DNA from: Bacteroidota bacterium
GTDB lineage: Bacteria > Bacteroidota > Bacteroidia > Bacteroidales > Prolixibacteraceae
Assembly: GCA_024278975.1 (NCBI GenBank)
Contig: JAJRSD010000107.1
Location: 1 to 64,000, forward strand
Direction of reading: 5' to 3'
DNA: 64,000 nt
Shown: positions 39,166 to 50,086 of the stretch, piece by piece
Layout of the letters: each line of letters starts with the position of its first letter
Position numbering within the stretch: position 1 is the first letter of the stretch
Position numbers and translations under genes: made by a program
The notes under the pieces: model-generated
The model's database searches: none
What the model saw: the letters and a program-made list of their open reading frames with translations, nothing else
What the model was told of the DNA's origin: nothing

Positions 39166-40245
39166 ATGAAACTTAAAATTCTTTTATTCAGTCAGATTTT
39201 TTTGATTATGTTTATTACATCTTGCACAGGTAAAAAGGGTAATAACAGTTCTAAAGTTAAATCAGAAAAAGTATCGGAAACTATTGTGCGGGTCGAAAAT
39301 AACGAACTCAACAAAAGTGTGGATATCTATTTTGGAGACGATCTTTTTACTTCATATATCTATCCCGATAATATTATGAAGCCATGTTTATGGCCCGTTG
39401 TTACGTCGAGTGGTATTGAAGTTACCCGAAAATTTCCAATGAAAAAAGCTCCGGGAGAACGATGTGATCATCCGCACCATGTTGGAATGTGGTTGAATTA
39501 TGGCGATGTTAACGGAATTGATTATTGGGGACATTCTGAAGCTACCCCGCCCGAGCGTAAAGCTTTTAGCGGAGTTATTCGTCATCAGCAAGTGGTTGCC
39601 ACAAAATCGGCAAAAGGAGAAGGTGTACTCACTGTTAAAACAAATTGGGATGGTGGAGGTAAAACTCAAATTAAAGAGGAGATCTCTTTTTATTTTATTG
39701 AAAGGGGAAATATCAGGATTATTGACTGGATTAGTACTTTGACTGCAGCGGAAGATATTGTTTTTAACGATACAAAAGAGGGGATGTTTGCAATTAGAGT
39801 GAGTCGCGAATTGGAATTGCCGTCGAAGGGAACAGTTACATTAACCGATGCATTCGGGAATCCTACGGAAATTAAAGCTGTTAATAACGATTTAGTTTCA
39901 GGCGATTATCTGAGCAGCGAAGGCAAAACAGGACTTGAAGTTTGGGGAACACGTGCAAAATGGATGAAACTTTATGGCAATTATAAAGATGAGAAAGTTG
40001 CCGTAATTATTATCGACAATAAGAAAAATACGGGTTATCCTACATATTGGCATGCAAGAGGTTATGGCCTTTTTGCTGCAAATCCTTTGGGGCAGAATGT
40101 TTTTTCGAAAGGAAAAGAGAAGATGAATTTAAGTTTGAAAAAAGGAGAGTCAGTCAGGTTTGCCTATCGTACGGTTATTTGCTCGGGCGAAATTTCGGAT
40201 GCTGAGATAAACAAGTTGGCTGATGAATTTTCGAATAAATATTAG
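39166..40245 (+). CDS. PmoA/DUF6807 family lipoprotein
   Basis: Lipobox IMFITSC; DHPHHVGMWLNYGDVNGIDYWGHSE; PTYWHARGYGLFAANPLGQ. Confidence 0.85.
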   Translation: MKLKILLFSQIFLIMFITSCTGKKGNNSSKVKSEKVSETIVRVENNELNKSVDIYFGDDLFTSYIYPDNIMKPCLWPVVTSSGIEVTRKFPMKKAPGERCDHPHHVGMWLNYGDVNGIDYWGHSEATPPERKAFSGVIRHQQVVATKSAKGEGVLTVKTNWDGGGKTQIKEEISFYFIERGNIRIIDWISTLTAAEDIVFNDTKEGMFAIRVSRELELPSKGTVTLTDAFGNPTEIKAVNNDLVSGDYLSSEGKTGLEVWGTRAKWMKLYGNYKDEKVAVIIIDNKKNTGYPTYWHARGYGLFAANPLGQNVFSKGKEKMNLSLKKGESVRFAYRTVICSGEISDAEINKLADEFSNKY

Positions 40246-40280
40246 AGTGTTCAATACTAATTTTAGAAGATATCTTTATT

Positions 40281-41644
40281 ATGAAACGTAGAAATTTTAT
40301 ACACAATTCTTCATTGCTTGCAACTGGAGCAGTAGTTATGCCAACTTTGATACCATCCACTGTTTTGGAAAAACAGCACCCAGTAATCAAATTAATATTG
40401 GAATGGTTGGTACAGGGAGACAAGCAGTTAATGCAAATCTGAAAAATGGTTTTTTAAAACTAGATAATTGTAGGGTAATTGCGGTAAACGATGTTGATTC
40501 ATGGAGAATGTCGAATGCCGAGAAAATTATTAATAGCGCATATTCAACCAGTAGTAAAAAATATAAGGGAGTTAAGCAATACGACGATTACCGAGATTTA
40601 ATTGCCAATAAAGATGTTGATGCTGTAATGATTTCCACCGTTGACCATTGGCATGCGCCAGCAACAATTGATGCAGCACTTGCAGGCAAACATGTGTCGA
40701 TGGAAAAAGCTTTTACTGTTGCTCCCTCATGGGGGAAAGCTGTGGTTGAAGCCGTTAAAAAAACTGGTGTTGCTAACCGATTAGATAGCGAGTTTCGCTC
40801 ATTACGCAAGTTTAACAGGGCGGTTGAGTTGGTGCATAACAAAGTTATTGGCGACCTTGTTTCTGTTGAAGTTGGTGTGCCCGGCGAGCTTAATGGAAGT
40901 GCGCTTGGATCACAAGAAACTATGCCTGTACCAAAAGAGTTGAATTATGATATGTGGCTTGGTCCGGCATTTCCTGCTCCTTATACTTTGCATCGCGTTC
41001 ACGATCCGGGCACTATCAACTCTCGCCCGGGTTGGTTGCGTATTTCGGATTATTGTAACGGAATGATTACCAACTGGGGTGCACACCTCAATGACATTGC
41101 ACTGTGGGGAATGAAAAAGGAGTATGAAAACCCTGTAACTGTTGAGGGAACCGGAACTTTTGATAAGGGAATCTGGAATACAATCAGTTCATTTGATTTG
41201 GATTATACATTTGCCGACGGAATGAAACTGAAATATATGATAGATGTTCCGTTTGTAAAATTTATTGGAAATGATGGCTGGGTAAGAATTGAATATCCCA
41301 ATAAATTGACAGCAAGTAGCAATTCAATTTTAAATTATGCAACTGATAAAAACGAGATCTCCCTTGAAAACACGTTAACCGATAAAGCTGATTTTTTACA
41401 ATCAATAGAAACTGGAAAACCAACTATGGAACCACTCGAAGTTGGTTACAATGTTTATCTCTTAACTATGATGGGACTTATATCCATTACGTTGGGGACG
41501 AAGCTTACATGGAATCAGAAAGCTGGTCAGTTTGTTGGCGACAACGCTGCAAATGCGATGTTGACAAGGTCGTTCAGAGAAAAATGGCTCAATAAAAATG
41601 TAATCGATTGGATGAATAAATTTCAGCAATACAGTTTAAAATAG
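40281..41644 (+). pseudogene. Gfo/Idh/MocA family oxidoreductase with N-terminal frameshift
   Basis: ATG at 40281 encodes MKRRNFIHNSSLLATGAVVMPTLIPSTV; shifting -1 near 40363..40373 reads (F)GKTAPSNQINIGMVGTGRQAVNANL and joins the 40403..41644 ORF. Confidence 0.82.
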
Positions 41645-41650
41645 ATAGAA

Positions 41651-42529
41651 ATGAAAAAAGTATATTTTATTATACTAATAACTTTAATAGTTGCTTGCAC
41701 CGGACAAAAAGAGAAAAAACTTGATAATATTTTTTACTGTTTTAATAATGGTGTCCGCACATTGCCAAATGCACCTGTTGGTTTCTTTGCACAGTCAGAA
41801 TTGATAAAGCGTTTGGGTTTCGATGGTTTGGCAGGTCACACAGAAGATAACTACTACGAGTTGCGTGCAGCAATGGATAAGGCAGGTTTGGAAATGCCCG
41901 AAATGTATATTGCGATGAATATTGTGGATGGAAAAATATCATATCACAAAGAATTAAAAAATATTATGATTAATTCTAAAGATCGCAATTTGCTTATTAC
42001 GCTACATCTTCATGCTCCCGATTTTATTGATAACAGAACGGAAGGGGACAGACTATTTGTGGAAGGTATTCGTGAGCTGGCAGACTTTGCCGCTCCGTTA
42101 AATATAAAAATAGCAATTTACCCGCATGTGAATTTTTATTGCGAGAAGTTAGAATTTGCTGTGAATATTGCCAAAAGTATTGCTCGTAAAAATGTAGGTG
42201 TTGTTTATAATTTGTGTCATCTGCTAAAAGTTGAGGGAGAAGATGGCTGGGAAGAGAAAGCAACTGCAGCATTGCCATATTTGTTTATGGTTTCAATAAA
42301 TGGTGCCGATTCGGGCGATACTAAAAACATGGGATGGGATCAACTTATCCAACCTCTTGGCGAAGGAACTTTTGATACATATAAATTGGTGAAATTTTTT
42401 AAAGACAAAGGTTATCAAGGTAAGTTTGGTCTGCAATGTTACAATATTAAAAAAGATTGCGAAGTTGCACTTACCCAGTCGATGAAAACCTGGGGGGAAT
42501 ATCAGAGAAGGTATGCTTTGGAGAAATAA
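41651..42529 (+). CDS. TIM-barrel sugar phosphate isomerase/epimerase-like lipoprotein
   Basis: Lipobox TLIVAC; KRLGFDGLAGHTEDNYYELRAAMDKAGLEMPEMYIAMN; VGVVYNLCHLLKVEG. Confidence 0.85.
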   Translation: MKKVYFIILITLIVACTGQKEKKLDNIFYCFNNGVRTLPNAPVGFFAQSELIKRLGFDGLAGHTEDNYYELRAAMDKAGLEMPEMYIAMNIVDGKISYHKELKNIMINSKDRNLLITLHLHAPDFIDNRTEGDRLFVEGIRELADFAAPLNIKIAIYPHVNFYCEKLEFAVNIAKSIARKNVGVVYNLCHLLKVEGEDGWEEKATAALPYLFMVSINGADSGDTKNMGWDQLIQPLGEGTFDTYKLVKFFKDKGYQGKFGLQCYNIKKDCEVALTQSMKTWGEYQRRYALEK

Positions 42530-42667
42530 AGGTAAAACGCCTTCATTTAGAGTGTTTTTAATGTTTTGAATATTGGTAGCAGACAAATGATTTTTCAAAG
42601 TGGGCTCATGTTTATTGTTTTTACTAACTCCAATTTATTCTCAAATTCAAATAAATAATCAATCAAA

Positions 42668-44146
42668 ATGAAACTCTTACTAACTATTATTTTAATCTCA
42701 TCTCTTTTCTACTCTTGCAGTAATTTAAAGGAACAAACTCAGCAAAAACCCAATATCCTTTTTATTGCTGTCGACGATTTACGATCAGAATTAAATTGTT
42801 ATGGAAATAGCCATATTAAATCGCCAAATCTGGATAAGCTGGCAAGCGAGGGGTTTTTGTTTACCAACCACTATGTAAATATTCCAACCTGTGGTGCATC
42901 GCGACAGTGTTTGCTCACCGGGCAACTGCCGGTTTCTAAAGCATACTTGGGCAATGGAATTACTGCAAATACTTTATCAGTTCAACCCGAAAAAGAGATT
43001 CCCGAAACTTTTATCCATCAACTAAAAAGAAATGGATATTATACTGTGGGAATTGGAAAAATATCACACCACCCCGACGGTTATGTTTATGGTTATCTCG
43101 AACCTAAAAGTGACAAATTAGAGCTGCCTTATAGTTGGGACGAGATGCTGCTCGACGATAAAAAGTGGGGGAGTGGTCATAACGCATTTTTTGGTTATGC
43201 CGATGGAACCAATCGTAATACACTGAAAAAAATGGTAAAACCCTACGAGTGTGCCGATGTTGACGATACTGCGTATGTTGACGGTTTAACTGCAAATCTG
43301 GCAATTAAAAAGTTAGGTGAATTAAAAGAGAAAGGAGAACCATTTTTTCTCGGTGTTGGATTTTTTAAGCCGCACTTGCCATTCACCGCTCCTAAAAAAT
43401 ATTGGGATTTGTATAACGAAGATGAAATTCCGATTGCACCTTTTGCCGCTATTCCCGAAAATTCGAGTAAAGCAAGTTTACACGGTAGTGGCGAATTCAA
43501 TCAATATAAACTTGGCGAAGAGAAGGCCTCGTTAAATGCAACTGTTTCAGATGAATATGCACGAAAAGTGCGGCACGCATATTTTGCATGTGTAAGTTTT
43601 GTTGATGCCCAGATTGGGAAAGTTTTGGCTGAACTGGAAAAGCAAGGTTTAGCTGAAAATACAATCGTTGTAGTTTGGGGCGACCACGGCTGGCATTTAG
43701 GCGACCAGATGGTTTGGGGAACACATACCATTTTCGAAAGGGCTTTAAAAAGTGCATTTATTATGAGAGTTCCGGGAATAAAAAATGGGAAAACAATCAA
43801 TAAAATTGTTAGTACAACCGATATTTATCCAACTTTAATGGAGTTGTGCGAAACACCAGTAAATCATTCTTTAGACGGAGAGAGTTTAACAGTATTAATG
43901 AAAAATCAGGATGATAAAACGTGGCGAAATACAGCTTATAGTTATTACCGCAACGGGATTTCGGTGCGCACTGAAGATTATCGGATGATGAAATATTTCA
44001 AGAAACAAGAGCCTGAAATTGAGCTGTACAACCACAATACCGACCCCAACGAAACAAAAAATATTGCAGCGGAAAATCCTGAGGTCGTTAATAAACTGCT
44101 ACCTGTTTTGGAGTTGGGAAATACCGGATTATATGAAAAAAAATAG
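42668..44146 (+). CDS. S1-family sulfatase (iduronate-2-sulfatase-like), lipoprotein
   Basis: Lipobox SLFYSC; NILFIAVDDLRSELNCYG; CGASRQCLLTG; VVWGDHGWHLGDQ. Confidence 0.92.
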   Translation: MKLLLTIILISSLFYSCSNLKEQTQQKPNILFIAVDDLRSELNCYGNSHIKSPNLDKLASEGFLFTNHYVNIPTCGASRQCLLTGQLPVSKAYLGNGITANTLSVQPEKEIPETFIHQLKRNGYYTVGIGKISHHPDGYVYGYLEPKSDKLELPYSWDEMLLDDKKWGSGHNAFFGYADGTNRNTLKKMVKPYECADVDDTAYVDGLTANLAIKKLGELKEKGEPFFLGVGFFKPHLPFTAPKKYWDLYNEDEIPIAPFAAIPENSSKASLHGSGEFNQYKLGEEKASLNATVSDEYARKVRHAYFACVSFVDAQIGKVLAELEKQGLAENTIVVVWGDHGWHLGDQMVWGTHTIFERALKSAFIMRVPGIKNGKTINKIVSTTDIYPTLMELCETPVNHSLDGESLTVLMKNQDDKTWRNTAYSYYRNGISVRTEDYRMMKYFKKQEPEIELYNHNTDPNETKNIAAENPEVVNKLLPVLELGNTGLYEKK

Positions 44147-46558
44147 TTAAAGTTGAGGGAATCTCGTCTCATCAACTTCGCGCATCATCTCATAAACATT
44201 TCTGAAAAGACGTTCAACGTTTGGTTTCGAGAAATATTCACCATCGATTCCATAAGCGGGTCGGTGTTCCATTGCCGAAAGTGTACGTGGTGCAGTATCT
44301 AAATAATTAAAGACTTTTTGCTCTTCCATAACTTTTTGCATCATATACGCGGTTGCTCCACCCGGAACATCTTCGTCAACAAAAATTACTTTATTGGTTT
44401 TTTTAACCGACTGCAAAATTACATGGTTAACATCAAACGGCATTAAAGTTTGCACGTCGATAACTTCTGCCGAAATATCTTTAAACTCATAAAGCAATTT
44501 CGCTGCTTTCAGTGCGTGATGTACATTCCACGCGTAGGTAACAATTGTAATATCTGTTCCTTCTCTCATTATTTCAGGAATGCCAAGCGGAACTTTATAT
44601 TCTCCCGGATTTGCCGGAAGTTTCTCTTTTAGATTGTATCCTTTTAAAGGTTCGATTACCAGAGCGGGGTCGTTTGCTTCTAAAAGTGTGTTGTAAAAAC
44701 CTGCCGCCTGTGTCATATTTCGCGGCACACACAAATACATTCCACGTAACGAACCCAGCAACATTTGCATTGGCGAACCGGCATGCCAGATACCTTGCAA
44801 CTGATGCCCTCGCGTGCGCACAATAAGCGGAGCAGCCTGTTTGCCTTTTGTACGATATTGCATTGTTGCCAAATCATCACTCAATTGCGACTGTGCATAA
44901 ATAACATAATCGAGATACTGAATTTCAGCAATCGGTCGGAAGCCGCGCAACGCAAGTCCAATTCCTTGTCCAATAATTGTCGCCTCGCGAATTCCTGTGT
45001 CCGAAACCCGTTCAACTCCATATTTGGCTTGCATCCCTTTCATTCCCTGATTTACCCCGCCAAGCTTTCCTGTATCTTCACCAAAAGTTACAAGGTTTGG
45101 GTATTTTTCGAATAGAATATCAAAGTTTTTATTGATTATTTCTGAGCCATTTACTTCAATCGAATTATTGTCGTAAACCGGTTTCGTCTCTTTAACATTC
45201 AATGCCGAATCGGCACCGGTTCTATATAATTTGCCATTATAAAATTCTGCGGTACGCTCTTCGTATCGTTTTATCCAATCTTTCAATTCGATTCGCTCTT
45301 GCTGGACTTCTTTATTCAGATGAATTTCCAGATTTAAACGTTTGGCAAAACTTAAATGAGAACGTCGGGTTGGAAATGTTTTTTTTGTTACCCTTTCAAA
45401 TCTACGATTACTTTGCAGGCTGGTTTTTTTGTCTAATTTTCCAAGAATCTCTTTTAGTTCTGTACGCTCTTTTAAGTACCCCTCCGAGTAATTGTTCCAG
45501 GCTTTTTTCCGTGCAACTTTTGCTCGTTTTTTAGCCTTGTTTTCAATTTCTGTTAATGTATCTAAATCGGCTGTCCCACTATCAATCAGCCACTTTCTCA
45601 TTTGGTTTACACTGTCGTATTCATTTTCCCAGACAAGACGTTCTTTTGTTTTATACCGCTCGTGCGAGCCCGATGTTGAATGCCCCTGCGGTTGTGTAAC
45701 TTCGTAAATATGAAACAGTGCAGGAGTGTGCGTTTTGCGACAGTTTGCAATTCCTTTTGCAAATGTTTTTACGAGTTCCTGATAGTCCCATCCTTTACAT
45801 TTGTAAATCGAAATTCCGTTTGTATTTTTTTCTTTCTGAAATCCTTTTAACGCTTCCGAAATACTCGATTTTGTAGTTTGCAATTCAATTGGTACGCTAA
45901 TTCCAAAACCATCGTCGTACACTGCAACTGCCAACGGAACCTGCATTACACCGGCTGCGTTTATCGTCTCAAAAAATATTCCTTCCGTTGTGCTTGCATC
46001 GCCGATACTCCCGAATGCCACTTCGTTTCCGGTAATATTATTTTTTAGCTCTTTTTTTAATGAAGGTTTTTGTCTCACAATTTTCGATGCCTGTGCCAAA
46101 CCCAGCAAACGTGGCATTTGTCCGGCTGTTGGAGAAATATCGGAAGCAGAATTATAATGATTTAATAAATCTTTTATTTCGCCATTATCATTTATATTTT
46201 GGGTGCTAAAATGGTTGTTGAAATTTCGTCCTGCTGTCGATGGATTTATACTTTCATTTGTATCACCATAAATCATCGAAAAAAATTCCTCGGGTTGAAG
46301 TAGCCCGAGTGCAAGCATAAAAGTCTGATCGCGGTAGTATCCCGAGCGCCAGTCACCTTTCCTGAAAGCTTTAGCATAAGCAATTTGAGCCACCTCTTTT
46401 CCATCGCCAAAAATTCCGAAATGTGCACGACCGTTGTGAACTTCGCGTCTGCCCAAAATACTTAACTGCCTGCTTAATAAGGCAATGTAATAATCTTCGA
46501 GTGCTTCTTTTTGTTTTATTTTATTTATAGTGGTCAAGTCTATTTCTTCTTTGTACAT
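44147..46558 (-). CDS. fused alpha/beta E1 subunit of 2-oxoacid dehydrogenase
   Basis: FGSIGDASTTEGIFFETINAAGV (alpha) and ITIVTYAWNVHHALKAA...FVDEDVPGGATAYMMQKV (beta) in one 803 aa ORF. Confidence 0.9.
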   Translation of the reverse strand: MYKEEIDLTTINKIKQKEALEDYYIALLSRQLSILGRREVHNGRAHFGIFGDGKEVAQIAYAKAFRKGDWRSGYYRDQTFMLALGLLQPEEFFSMIYGDTNESINPSTAGRNFNNHFSTQNINDNGEIKDLLNHYNSASDISPTAGQMPRLLGLAQASKIVRQKPSLKKELKNNITGNEVAFGSIGDASTTEGIFFETINAAGVMQVPLAVAVYDDGFGISVPIELQTTKSSISEALKGFQKEKNTNGISIYKCKGWDYQELVKTFAKGIANCRKTHTPALFHIYEVTQPQGHSTSGSHERYKTKERLVWENEYDSVNQMRKWLIDSGTADLDTLTEIENKAKKRAKVARKKAWNNYSEGYLKERTELKEILGKLDKKTSLQSNRRFERVTKKTFPTRRSHLSFAKRLNLEIHLNKEVQQERIELKDWIKRYEERTAEFYNGKLYRTGADSALNVKETKPVYDNNSIEVNGSEIINKNFDILFEKYPNLVTFGEDTGKLGGVNQGMKGMQAKYGVERVSDTGIREATIIGQGIGLALRGFRPIAEIQYLDYVIYAQSQLSDDLATMQYRTKGKQAAPLIVRTRGHQLQGIWHAGSPMQMLLGSLRGMYLCVPRNMTQAAGFYNTLLEANDPALVIEPLKGYNLKEKLPANPGEYKVPLGIPEIMREGTDITIVTYAWNVHHALKAAKLLYEFKDISAEVIDVQTLMPFDVNHVILQSVKKTNKVIFVDEDVPGGATAYMMQKVMEEQKVFNYLDTAPRTLSAMEHRPAYGIDGEYFSKPNVERLFRNVYEMMREVDETRFPQL

Positions 46559-46831
46559 CGCTTAAAATACCTTTTCGTCTTATATTCGAATTAATAACAT
46601 TTGAGATTTGGAATTGTTTACTCAAATAATTTCGCAGGCTTTGTCCATCCTAAGTAGTCAGACGGTTGTTATTTTTCTTTTATCCATTAACCCCTGCAGT
46701 TGCGGAGGCAAAGAATATTCATGTTTTACAAACTCTATAAAAACAACGGCAAAATATACACCTTTCAATAAATTTGAAATCCAATTATTAATGGTATTTT
46801 TAGGAATTAAATCAACTTAAAACTTCATCAA

Positions 46832-48670
46832 ATGAAAACTTCTTCTTTATTAAAAAATATTCGCAATATTTTTATTTTTAGTTTAATAGCTTTCTCATCT
46901 TTTGCCACAGAATTTTATGTGTCTCCAAACGGTAGCGACGATAATTCAGGAACAAAAAACAGACCTTTTGCAACTTTAGAGAGGGCAAAAATTGCTGTTC
47001 AGAATTCTATTCAGAATAAAAATAATATTGATTTTACCATTTGGATTGCTGATGGTATTTATGAAATTGAAAGTCCTTTGATTTTTAACCCGGAGTTTTT
47101 TGGTGATAAAATTAATGTTCGTATAAAAGCGATAAAAAAAGCCAATCCTGTTATTTCTGGTGGAAAAGTTTTAACCGGCTGGACAAAAAATGAAAATGGA
47201 TTTTGGGTTGCTGAATTACCGGAAAAAGGAGATTGGAATCCGCGGGAGCTATTTATTAACAACAAACGAGCAATGCGAGCTCGGCATCCAAACAGCGGCT
47301 ATTTAGAGGTTAAAAAGGTGGGCGACGATCGTCGTACAAATTTTCAATTTAGCGAAGGAGATTTTCCAATCCCCAAAAATGTAAAAGGAGTGGAGTTGAT
47401 TTTACTTCACGATTGGTCGATTTCGCGAATTGGAGTTAAGAGTATTGACTCACGAAATAATAGATTGACGGCAGTTGATTCCATCGGGGCAAAAAGTCCA
47501 GCATTTTTTAATCTTGATAACTGGGATAAAAATCCCCGCTATTTTCTCGAAAATACAATTGAATTTTTAGATGCTGATTTCGAATGGTTTTTAGACTCTG
47601 AAACAAGGAAAATATATTTAAAACTACCTGAATTACAAAGTCCTGAATCACTGCAAATTATAGTGCCTTTTGCTTCCGGTCTAATTCAAATTAAAGGAGA
47701 GGAGAACTCTCCGGTAAAAAATATTCATTTTGAAGGTATTACATTTAAACATAGTAACTGGGAGATTCCTGTTAAAGGATATTGTGGAGTGCAGGCCTGT
47801 TTTTATGATTCCCGTCTTTCTAAGCCAGAAAAAGGTTGGTCGGCAGTGCCGGCTGCAGTAAAAGTTAAATTTGCTGAAAACTGTTCTTTTAGTAATTGTA
47901 GTTTTGAAAATCTTGGTGGTTCAGGATTATGGTTGTCAACCGGTTGTAATTCGTGTTCGGTTATTAACTCCGTTTTTTATGATATTTCGGGAAATGGAAT
48001 TATGATTGGCGAGGGACACGACCGTTTTATTGATGGAGAAGTGTGGTGGAAAAAAGTACCTGAGCAAACTGCAACAGGAAATATGGTTGATAATTGCAGG
48101 GTTGAAAACTGTGGAGTTCAGTTTTTTGGGGCAATCGGTATTTGGTGCGGAATTACCGCCGAAACAACTATTGAGAATAGCGAGATTATGAGTTTACCAT
48201 ATTCAGGGATATCAATCGGGTGGGAGTGGAGTCCGGCAAAAACTCCCTGTAGGAATAATGTAATCGATGGAAATCACATTCATCATATAATGCAAAAGTT
48301 AAGCGATGGCGGAGGAATTTACATGCTTGGTTTGCAACCGGATAGCAAATTAATAAATAATCAAATTCACGATGTTAAAATAAATGCCGGGCGTGCAGAG
48401 AGTAACGGAATGTTTCTCGACGAAGGAACAACCGACGTTGTTGTTGCGAACAACCTGATTTATAATATTGCAAAATCGCCGCTTCGGTTTCATCGGGCAA
48501 CCACAAATTTGGTAAAGGAGAATTATCTGTTTTGTACCGGTGACAATCCTCCAATTCGTTATAACAGAACTAACGAGGATGATATTAAAAAGGTTGATAA
48601 CAGAGTGTTTTCGGAGAGTGATGAGGATTATTTAAAGGAGCTGAAAAAGGCAATTAAAAAGTGGAAATAA
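46832..48670 (+). CDS. right-handed parallel beta-helix protein (exported)
   Basis: FYVSPNGSDDNSGTKNRPFATLERA; FSNCSFENLGGSGLWLSTGCN; ENSEIMSLPYSGISIGWEW. Confidence 0.88.
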   Translation: MKTSSLLKNIRNIFIFSLIAFSSFATEFYVSPNGSDDNSGTKNRPFATLERAKIAVQNSIQNKNNIDFTIWIADGIYEIESPLIFNPEFFGDKINVRIKAIKKANPVISGGKVLTGWTKNENGFWVAELPEKGDWNPRELFINNKRAMRARHPNSGYLEVKKVGDDRRTNFQFSEGDFPIPKNVKGVELILLHDWSISRIGVKSIDSRNNRLTAVDSIGAKSPAFFNLDNWDKNPRYFLENTIEFLDADFEWFLDSETRKIYLKLPELQSPESLQIIVPFASGLIQIKGEENSPVKNIHFEGITFKHSNWEIPVKGYCGVQACFYDSRLSKPEKGWSAVPAAVKVKFAENCSFSNCSFENLGGSGLWLSTGCNSCSVINSVFYDISGNGIMIGEGHDRFIDGEVWWKKVPEQTATGNMVDNCRVENCGVQFFGAIGIWCGITAETTIENSEIMSLPYSGISIGWEWSPAKTPCRNNVIDGNHIHHIMQKLSDGGGIYMLGLQPDSKLINNQIHDVKINAGRAESNGMFLDEGTTDVVVANNLIYNIAKSPLRFHRATTNLVKENYLFCTGDNPPIRYNRTNEDDIKKVDNRVFSESDEDYLKELKKAIKKWK

Positions 48671-48702
48671 GAATTTTAGTTTATAAGTAAAAAAAATAAA
48701 AT

Positions 48703-49395
48703 ATGATATTTCCGGAAAAACTAATACACGGCACTCTAATAAAACGCTACAAACGATTTTTGGCAGATGTTAGATTAGACGATGGAACAGAGGTTGTTGC
48801 ACATTGCACAAACTCAGGCTCGATGAAAAGTTGCCTGGAAAATGGTGCTGAGGTTTATTTAACATTTGTAAACGACCCAAGACGTAAAACAAAATTCACC
48901 TGGGAAATGATTAAAATAAATGGCGACTGGGTTGGAATAAATACCGGTAATCCAAATAAACTTGCTTTCGAAGCAATTTCTGCCGGAACTATTCCTGAAT
49001 TAGCAGGTTACACAAATGTAAAAAGAGAGGTAACATTTGGCGATTCGCGTTTCGATGTATTTGCCGAAAACGAAAATGAGCAATGTTTTGTGGAGGTTAA
49101 AAATGTTTCGTTGAAAGAGGGGAAATATGCGTTGTTTCCTGATTCTGTTACAACCCGTGGACAAAAGCATTTACGAACTTTAATGGAGGTGAAATCAAAA
49201 GGTATTCGTGCGGTAATGTTGTACATTATTCAACGCAGCGATGTGGAAATTTTTGCAACCGCCTCTGAAATTGACCCAAAGTACGCCGATTTATTAAAAA
49301 AAGCAGTTAATGCAGGAGTTGAAGTTATTCCAATGCAGGCAAAAGTAACTCCTGTAAAAATTGAACTTTTAAAAAAGTTGCCTTTTGAAATATAG
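48703..49395 (+). CDS. sfsA: SfsA family DNA/RNA nuclease
   Basis: VVAHCTNSGSMKSCLENGAEVYLT; RFDVFAENENEQCFVEVKNVSL; FPDSVTTRGQKHLRTL. Confidence 0.93.
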   Translation: MIFPEKLIHGTLIKRYKRFLADVRLDDGTEVVAHCTNSGSMKSCLENGAEVYLTFVNDPRRKTKFTWEMIKINGDWVGINTGNPNKLAFEAISAGTIPELAGYTNVKREVTFGDSRFDVFAENENEQCFVEVKNVSLKEGKYALFPDSVTTRGQKHLRTLMEVKSKGIRAVMLYIIQRSDVEIFATASEIDPKYADLLKKAVNAGVEVIPMQAKVTPVKIELLKKLPFEI

Positions 49396-49447
49396 GGAGA
49401 TGGAGTTTCCAGCTCCATACACTTTCTTTTAACAGGTCAGGTAAATA

Positions 49448-50029
49448 TTATTCTTTCTTCTCAATATCAATAATATCACCGTAATACGACATTGTGCTTC
49501 GGTTTGTACTATTTACGCTTAATGAAGTAGAGCCCGTTTCTGCAATCTGAAAAAAGAAAACCAGTCTGTCGGTTTTGTTGCTTACTTCAAATTTAATCTC
49601 GTAGCCTTTTTTTGTATTCTTAAACTCGTAATTCTCAATGGGTTGGGTAAAATCCATTGGCGATCGATTGCTCCCATACTCTGCTGAGTGAGAGCGTCCG
49701 AAGAAAGGTAAATAGCAAAAAATTGTATCATTCTCAATTCGGGCATCATAACTCGATGTTAATGTTTTACTCCTCATTCCCGTTGGAAGTGCCTGTGTAG
49801 CCGAAAAAACATAAGCTTTATTTTCCAGAACTGTTTTTGTCGTTTCAATCTTTAACGCTTCTCTCGCAGCTTTTTTCTCTTTTCTCGATAGCTTCTTTGT
49901 TTCCTGCGCATTGGCAGTTGTAAAAGCTAAAATCAGTATTCCAATAATTATAAAATTTTTCATCACATAATTAATTTTAATATTAACTCTAATAACCACA
50001 AACTTATTGATTTTGTTTAAATTCATCAA
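49448..50029 (-). CDS. DUF4251-like domain protein
   Basis: Hydrophobic leader; KTLTSSYDARIENDTIFCYLPFFGRSHSAEYGSNRSPMDFTQPIENYE. Confidence 0.8.
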   Translation of the reverse strand: MMNLNKINKFVVIRVNIKINYVMKNFIIIGILILAFTTANAQETKKLSRKEKKAAREALKIETTKTVLENKAYVFSATQALPTGMRSKTLTSSYDARIENDTIFCYLPFFGRSHSAEYGSNRSPMDFTQPIENYEFKNTKKGYEIKFEVSNKTDRLVFFFQIAETGSTSLSVNSTNRSTMSYYGDIIDIEKKE

Positions 50030-50086
50030 AATCTTAACAATTCTTCACTAATAAATCTTATTTTCGGAGTGTAAAATCTAAAGAGT

